Source of the DNA: Anoplopoma fimbria
Taxonomy: Eukaryota; Chordata; Actinopteri; Perciformes; Anoplopomatidae
Reading direction: 5' to 3'
Assembly (NCBI RefSeq): GCF_027596085.1
Contig: NC_072463.1
Location: 2,507,038 to 2,571,037 of the forward strand
DNA: 64,000 nt
A program made the translations under genes and the position numbers. Shown here piece after piece: positions 36,049 to 64,000 of this stretch. Position 1 is the stretch's first letter; each line of letters opens with the position of its first letter. A model generated the notes under the pieces. That model searched no databases. It was given only the letters and a program-made list of their open reading frames with translations, and was not told where the DNA came from.

Positions 36049-38055
36049 AAAAAAGTTTTGTGACTTGGAGAGGAACCTATATGCTCAGATTCATCCATTA
36101 CAGTGTCTTTGCTCCTCTTACCTGGAACCAGGTGGCTCCACTGTTCCTCCGGTGATGGCGCCATTGGCATCCATCCATCTCCTCAACAGATTATCTGCCA
36201 CAGTGAGTCAGTCGTCTCTGCGGATGAGGAAGATGTGAGACTTTCAGTTAAACATCAAGCTAAAGCGTTCATCCTGTCACCATGGAGACCGCTTTGTGTT
36301 GGTTGTTAAAATGATCCAAGAGGACAAGCATCAAATGGGCCGTGAAACCGCGAAGAAGCTTTCGTGTTGTCCAGGCATGCAGTGGGGTTTACGATGGTTT
36401 ACCATTCAGGCAAACTGGAAAGATTGAAATGCTAAACATCTGTGTTGTAAACTGTCACCAAATCATATTTAATGCACCTTTGGTATGAAATTTGTGGATT
36501 TTAGAACAATAAAAATACACAAATAATTCCTAGAAATTTCACCCATGCAGTCGTCAAATTTTAAATTACAAAGATACAGAGCTCAATCATCAATACATTA
36601 TCTTGCTGTGGTCTATGGAGCTTAAATCATGTGTAGTTTGGTGTGTGGTTTGGGTCAATGATTGCAAATGAGGAAGACACAATAAACATGACTGCCTATT
36701 GAATATATTCAATCCAATGACATGAGGCCTCAACAGAGCTGTATCAGTGTTTTACAGATGATTAAACTGTGTACATTTGTTTAGAGAAGCTTGGTTATCA
36801 ATTAGTCAATGCTAATGGAATTAACCAAGCAATTGTTGCAGAACACAAGGTTGGCTAAACTCAACACTTCACCCCAACACTAGAATTCCAAGGTGGACAA
36901 ACTGTCACCACTTAAATTCTTCACATACAAATAAGTTTTTCCAAATTTGGCAGCCATTTAACAACAACAAACAATGTGATAATAAAACTCCAGCAGAATC
37001 TCACCTAAGCACCACCACAGCCTCGTCCACAGCTGCTTTCACTGGAACGTTCAGCTTTGTTCCTCACACATTTATTTTTGGTAAAATATAACAAAATAAG
37101 CCACTTCCTGAAGTCTTCTCTTTCTGGTCACCAGTTTGAGAATTCTGCTGCTCATTGGTTAACCTGATGCCATGTTGCCAAAGGAAAGCCAATGAATGAT
37201 GAGCTTAACGATGCCTTCATGTGTAGCTCACTAGGTTGTATTTCTGACAGCTTTCCATGGCTTAAATCGTGAGTTTTCTTGAAAGACAAATAGTGTTGGT
37301 CCTTGTAAAAGAATGGGAAATAGTTTTTTTTTGCATTCCAACGACATGTTTAGGAATCAAAAGTAGTCGACAACAAATTGGTTAAAATAGGCGTTCCACT
37401 TACATAGTAATACATACTACATCTGTTGGCAGGCGAACACAGCAAACACAGATTGAAAGCTCCAAGAAACCAGAACTCAAAAAAGGAAGTCCAATGTTTT
37501 CTATGTATGAATATTCACAAAAAAAATTCAGATAAAGGTATAAATTAAATTAAATTGAATTAAATTAAAAATAATAATAATTAATTGGGTAATATGATAC
37601 AACTAATTTTTATTTGCAAGGAAAATGGACCAAAAAAACAAGAAGTTAAGGAAACCTCACCACTAGGTCCTTTTAGTAGCTGTTCTGGACTTTTATATCA
37701 CATGATCTTTATCAGCAGATGGATTTTGCCAAGAGTTGTAGTCCAATATGGACAAGAAGATCTTAAAATGCTCAGAATAAATGGAAATTTAAGCATCTAA
37801 AGAAACTTTATCTGCTGATGAAGATCATTTGACCTCATTGTTAGCTCCAGATCAGCTACTTCATAGACCTTTTGTCATCTTGTCAACTTTTATTTATTTG
37901 CAGCCACTATTTAATCCAGGTCTGTTTTATTGAAACACTCCAGATCCAAATCTCCCTTCATGAAGTCACCTGTGTGGACCAGCAGCCTTCACTATAACCA
38001 GCTCCTGTAGGAATCTGGTATCGGCTTTCATGCTGCATTGTAGGGTGACACGCGA
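36049..38055. other. Gene-free DNA
   Basis: No exon, RNA or clear repeat partner is visible. A TTAAATTAAATTGAATTAAA simple stretch is at about 37545-37570. The 71-residue open frame at 37585 lacks any domain. Confidence 0.5.
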
Positions 38056-38059
38056 TCCC

Positions 38060-38410
38060 GCCATCATCTACTCCCTCTCCTCTCCATTGTGCTGCTCTCC
38101 AAGTGGGTCAGCGACCGTGCACCGTGTTGTGCATGTGACCCGATCGCCGCGCCATCCAGGATTCCAGACACGTTCCCCATTCTTCCCGCAACAACTGCCG
38201 GGTTAATGAACACACGGCACCGGCACATAACGTCCCACCAAGCATTATGGATATCCAGCACAGCTGCTGGAAGGCTTTCATGCAGAGCGGGCCCGATGTT
38301 AATAATTTCCCACAGTGTCATTAGAGGAGCAGATGGAGGCACGACAAGGACTCACCTCATTGGTCTGCCGCTAAGTGAGGCGGGAGGCAGCGAGGTGGAC
38401 GATTGGCTAG
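38060..38410. promoter_or_regulatory. Candidate regulatory element with RBPJ site
   Basis: A repeat-free, GC-richer block about 4.4 kb beyond the jag2 stop codon. It contains TTCCCACA at 38307-38314; on the minus strand this is TGTGGGAA, the RBPJ/CSL consensus. GGTTAATGAAC and GTTAATAATTTCC supply TAAT cores, CAGCTGCTGG an E-box, and CATTAT and GCCATCCAGGATTCC lie nearby. Open frames on both strands (38064-38436) have no domain. Enhancer function is inference. Confidence 0.35.
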
Positions 38411-39024
38411 GTGTTAAGACATTTTCAAACTCATGAATTTGTATTTTAGAAAGACAACATACAACTTTTTTCCAAAACTTGATATCTCATTTTGAATCAA
38501 AAGCCACAGACAATTAATATTTTACCAACTAACATTTCTTCAATTAAACACGTTTAAATGTACGGCGTCAATGATGCAACGGACCAGTTTGGACAGATCT
38601 GGTACGCCTTGATACTTTTTCATTTAGTATTATGACATTTTTATTGCTTTTCCAAATCCTAAAATACAAGAACAAAAATTTTAAGTGAGTCAAAGCTGTT
38701 TGTCTGGTCTTTTTGTAAACCTGAAAAGACTGAGCCAACCTCATTAGTTAGTCATTGGTTCTCACTTCACAAATTTAGCCCGGATTTTCTGCTGGCCATC
38801 AGTTTTTGGAGCTCCCGGACAAAAGCTGCTCATAAGAGGTAAATCCACGTTGGCTTGGTGCTAAAGCTCTCTGTGTGAAACATTCAGAGACTCATCGCAG
38901 ACGCATCCCATCCCAAAAATCAATGAGTCTGTTGGGGAGCTACCAGTTTACCAGAGTTTCTGCAGGAATTCGGTTTAACAGCGTCAACCAACCCAGTTGT
39001 CAGAAAAAGATTGAGTGAGATTTT

Positions 39025-39250
39025 GGCAAATAAAACTACTAAGTTAAGGTACGAATCCAATCATGGTTTGTGTTCCAATAGTTACGTAACAACAACATAA
39101 CCTGACAACCGCAACAACACAGCTACCATAAATAAAACAACCGCCCTTACTCGAAAAGCATAACAACGTTACGTAACTAGCGTAAAGTCAACGTTTATTT
39201 TTGGGTTGACTCCTGGGTGAAAGTCCTGTGTTTGTTTGACTTATCCCTGA
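39025..39250 (+). repeat. Dispersed repeat, family C copy 3
   Basis: This is AAC- and CGTAAC-rich, with ACTAAGTTAAGGTACG at the left and GTGAAAGTCCTGTGTTTGTTTG at the right. The right-hand motif is shared almost exactly with the copy at 10915-11115. Confidence 0.55.
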
Positions 39251-39739
39251 GAGGAATTCCTTGTTTTTTTACTCGTAACTATACCACGCAATTTTTAATA
39301 GCATTGCAAATTGTACTACGACACTTAACTGAATCCTAGAACGTCGGCAGTCAACTTTTCCGTGGTTTGCAGAAACATATGATGCCAGCTTGTTTTTTTC
39401 TTGCCGACTGGGCTGTGTCGCTGTGTTTGTGTAATTACGGACACAAATGTTGTGCACTCCGGCTTTAAGAACCTTTTCCAGAGCTCTGATTTTCATACAA
39501 GATTTTAAAAACCACCTCCTGGAGTAAACAATAATCAGCGAACGAGCAAAACTCCAGGACGCCAGCTAAAAATGAGCAGCTGCCTTTGTCTATCCGTCTC
39601 AAATGAAGGACTGATTGTATCAAAATGATCACACATTTCCATTGATTAATCGGACAGCGTTATTGTAAACTGCGTATGGGAAGTTCAAAGCTCGACAGGC
39701 AGTTACCTTACAAAACATTTAGAAAAAAAGACAAAACAA

Positions 39740-42700
39740 AATTAACTTTGGTATAAAATACTTTAATAAATAATAAGATTGCTCTAAGAACAAACAAAAA
39801 AAAATTCCACTAACAAACCAAGACTTTTTACCAAATTTTTGTACAAAATAATTACAATTTTCTGCACATTCAGCCCCTCCTGTGGGACTCACACAATGTA
39901 GGATTTACTGGCAGAATATGAATTTGGGTTCAAAATGATTTGCATTATTAACAAAAACAGTGAAAACATAATGTTCAGTGACAATATTTGACGTTTTTTT
40001 TGCGTTAATGAGATGCTAAACGTTTCACTCCTCCGGTGTGTTCTTAGTGCAGAAACAGACTTTACAAAACACTGGACAACAACCACAACAGCAACAACAA
40101 CAACTTGTTCCCTTCATTAGACCAGAATAGATACACGGAGGAGAGGCGGGGCTAAACATTTAGGATTCAAACTCGTCCATTGCGAGTCGATTCCCATTCA
40201 AACCTCACACCTTTTTGATTTGTCTATAAGGGGATTCGGTTCCTTGCAATGGGGGCACTTCAGGGTTGGGTGGGGGGGGGTCATACTCACTAAACACCCT
40301 GCTGCCCTGCGTGGCATCCACACTGTCAACAGACTGTAAACTAGTGAATGTATAACTGTGTTAGGAGACTGGCAGCAGTGCTTTGACGTTTGGACCCTGT
40401 GACCCGACTCCCTGATGCAGCACAGGGCTATTTTACTGTATTTTGTGCCATTTGGAGTCCCTAATCAAGAGCAGGTAATAGATTGGGCAGCTTGTAGCTG
40501 AGCTCCTCATATCTTCTAATGTGCTGGTCTGTAAAATTTAGAAGGGATTAAAATACGATGAATCAAAAAAAAATCAAAAGCTGTGTCGGAAATCTGTTCA
40601 ATTTGCAACCTGATGCACCAAAAACTTCCCCGCATGTTTACTTAATTGTCTATAAATCTAAATTGTATAAAATAAATGAATGAAGGAGGCATGAAAAAAT
40701 GTGGGCATTGTGTGTTTTTGCAAGCCAGATGAAACCTAATCAGGAACTGTATTTTTTGGATCAGAAATGTTGATGTTCAATGTATCCTGTGGTTTGCAAA
40801 AACATACTATGCAATACAATTTGGGTTGTATTTTCCATGATACTAATGGACAAAAAAGTGCAGCAAAAAAAACATTTTAGTTTCTTTAATTCCTGCAACT
40901 TCCAACCTGCAGCATCACTTCAAAGTAAAAGCGTAGTGAAGATCATGAAGGGTTCCGGCTAGATAAACGATTAACGTCTCACATCTTCAGATGTTGGGTA
41001 AGAGACCTTTAGATTTCTCCATTTACAAATATCTTTACACGAAAAAGGAAACCATAAAAAAACCTCTCTATGCTCTCTATGCTTTGGAACAGAATGCAAA
41101 CAGTGTTTTCATTACTTGCATATGTACAGAGAAGCCTGTAGGACGTGAAACACCAGCATGAAATGTGGAAAAGGCTGAAAAGACGAATCGTCAGTGGACT
41201 GAGCTAAAGCATCATTCAAAGCCTACTGAATACTGAAAAACAGAGCATTGAAATCTGATGTTTAGAATTGAGGGTTGGCCAATGATTTGAATTTGTGGGT
41301 GTAGAAAGGATCTCAATTTGCACACTGTGATAAAATAAATATAAATAAAATTGCTGTATTTGGTTGATTTTTGCAAGAATAATATTAAAGATTTGTAGGT
41401 GTAGAAAAGCTTTTTGAAATTATTTGAACTCTCAGAAACCATAAACTTAAATCTGTTTTTTAGGGGAACAAAACAGTCTTCAATGAAATGAACTGACCAG
41501 TCAGGAAAAAAAAAAAAAAAACATCTCACAAAGATTAACAGTCCAAACAAACAGCTCTACAATCTGTGTCTATGTGTTCTTAACAGCTGTAACAAATAAT
41601 CACAACACGTAACCAAAAACCATGTTTTCTTTTGAAACCAACGCGTCTGGTTCAGTGGAAAGCTTGGACACAGTCTGAACATAGAAAACCTGCCACAGTG
41701 CCAACAGACACTAATAAACGGAATGACATCATTTAAAAAAAACAAAAAAAACAACGAGCACGAAAACAGTCTTTAGAATAACTATGATACAAAGCATTAC
41801 TTAAGTTACTAAATTCAAATATACACAGCCATTTCTTCATATTTACAAATGTACATTGCAAAGAAAACATAACCTTTGTGTGGTATGAAGAGTTGTTGCT
41901 CGGACATCTTTCCCTTTATATGTATTAAATTCTGCATAAACTCTAAAAGAGGGAAGAAAAAGGAGAAAAATAAAATAAAAATAAGGGCTGAAGGCACTTT
42001 TCTACCAAAGCAAATACTGAAAAATCATCATGTGGACTCGCAGGAAGCAGTGACATAATTATTTAAAAGCACATATACGTAAGAACCTTTAAGCCTTAAC
42101 ACAAAATGGAAAAGATGTTTATGAATGTAAACAACAACAAAAAATGCTCATGCCAGGTATCATACAGTGGATTCTTTGTGCCAACTTTCAAGGACTTAAA
42201 TGTATAGAAAATCTTTTTTTTTTTCTTGTTTTTGTTTTATAAAAAGACATGATATGAAGACAGTGTAGAAAAAGGCCCGCAGGTTTGGGCTAAGGCAGAC
42301 AGGAGTGCACCGAACGGTAGAAACATGTGAACAGCTGCCAGCCGATGACGTTCAGGTCCATCTCCGAGGACCAAAGAAGGAAACAGATAAGAGTTAGTTC
42401 TGATGAGGCAAAGTGGAAAAGTCTGTAAACAGAAAAAAAATTAAATAAATCAGGAGCGGTGAAAAGAAAAATCTTGATTCCGGCAGCGTGAGAAAAAAAA
42501 GAAAAAATCCAGAAGCCGTGATGTTTATTTTCCATGTCTTTTTTTGTTTGTTTTTCTGTCCTTTTTTTTTTGGTAAAATAAGCCTCGAATTCTGCAGACG
42601 AAGAAGTTAAATAAGTCGTGACGAACAAAAAAATAGAAAAATTAAAGCATTTGTAATCTTCACTTTTGGTGCTCTTAAGAGTAGGAAAAAGTCAGTGACG

Positions 42701-42772
42701 TTGAAGACGTTGAAGACATTGCAGTTATTTCTTTTTCTCTCTCTCTTCTGATCCGTCCGTCCTCCCGTGTGT
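39740..42772 (-). other. Probable jag2 3' untranslated region
   Basis: Directly after the jag2 stop codon the minus strand continues for about 3 kb without dispersed repeats and with many T-rich runs, as in long vertebrate 3' UTRs. A distal signal ATTAAA (minus, 39767-39762) is followed by a TTTTGTTTTGTCTTTTTTTC stretch that would serve as the downstream U/GU-rich element, placing cleavage near 39740. A proximal AATAAA (42529-42524) about 245 nt after the stop could give a short form. There is no direct evidence for either end. Confidence 0.4.
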
Positions 42773-63457
<20,685 letters not shown>

Positions 63458-64000
63458 CTGCACGGCAAAAAAAGATCATTTAATTGCTTTAACTTCTCAT
63501 CATTCTGCACAATAACCTGCTGTTACAGGCTCCGTTTCACTATCATTTTGCTTTCAAAAGCATTTGATTGTGGGGTTACAAAGTCACAATTTCAAAACAT
63601 ATTTAGACATTTTTTTTAATCTCTACTTTAGTCTTCTGCATCTTGACCAATCACACTGTGTCCTCATGCCACTAAGGTGGAGTAAGACGGAGCTTTAAAG
63701 GAGCATTGGAGTGTTTTTGCATTTTGTACTGGAAGTCAAAAATACTTCGTGTGTTTGGCAAAAACCTTCTTCAGTGTTTTAGACATTTGATTTAACTTTC
63801 CTTCTAGGAATACATTGGTTTATTTTCCATGGGATGAAACTCAAATGGCAGACTAAAATATGTTTTAAGTCATGTTTCCATTCAATTGTCAAGCCAATCT
63901 TTTCTTTCAGCTTTTCTAATGCTGTACTTCACAACATGCATGAATATATGTGAATGGAAACCCGGCTTTAGTTACTGTTTTAGGATAAAATAACAAATTT
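63458..64000 (-). other. jag2 intron 6, 3' end only
   Basis: Ordinary AT-rich intronic sequence upstream of exon 7 in the gene sense. I see no exon in it; exon 6 with EGF1-2 sequence must lie beyond the right edge of the window. Confidence 0.85.

Overview
The window is vertebrate nuclear DNA, most likely from a percomorph (spiny-rayed) teleost. It has no bacterial-style gene packing. Long (CA/GT)n microsatellites are abundant, GT-AG introns split short EGF-encoding exons, and several dispersed repeats look like families I recall from percomorph genomes. The only protein-coding gene I can support is on the minus strand and fills the right third (about 39.7-64 kb): the 3' part of the Notch ligand gene jagged2 (jag2). 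Whether it is the jag2a or jag2b paralogue cannot be decided here.

The gene reads from right to left. Twenty consecutive exons, equivalent to exons 7-26 of the 26-exon vertebrate JAG genes, lie between 63457 and 42773. They encode EGF repeats 3-16, the cysteine-rich juxtamembrane domain, the membrane-proximal stalk, one transmembrane helix and the cytoplasmic tail. Exons 1-6 (signal peptide, MNNL/C2, DSL, EGF1-2) lie beyond the right edge. All junctions are GT-AG, and exon lengths match what I recall for JAG1 at most exons (for example 120, 114, 47, 151, 165, 117, 28, 86 and 132 bp). The coding phase closes correctly through 19 junctions. It fails only inside the last exon, where one base is missing between the acidic part of the tail and the conserved C-terminus. 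The transmembrane/stop-transfer sequence (WWTRKRKKERER) identifies JAG2 rather than JAG1. A 3' UTR of about 3 kb probably follows, to about 39740.

The left 39 kb has no gene I can support. It holds AT-rich low-complexity DNA, microsatellites, and several dispersed repeat families present in two or three copies. One MITE-like family carries a CTCF-like core in each of its three copies. Another repeat pair shows a nested insertion with a 15-bp target-site duplication and a matching empty site. There is also a tRNA-derived SINE remnant and a repeat with a DR1 plus ERE-like composite site. Between these are a few unique, homeobox-motif-rich or CpG-rich stretches that look like candidate enhancers, possibly for jag2.

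Within jag2 the most unusual features are the repeats next to exons. Exon 24 sits between a TG-rich tract ending at its acceptor and a (CA)n tract starting about 20 nt after its donor. Exon 14 is also followed almost at once by a (CA)n tract. Intron 10 contains a minisatellite whose exact 16-bp monomer has become a 32-bp higher-order dimer, with an inverted copy nearby. I found no undescribed multi-gene system; the novelty is in gene structure, repeats and candidate regulatory DNA.
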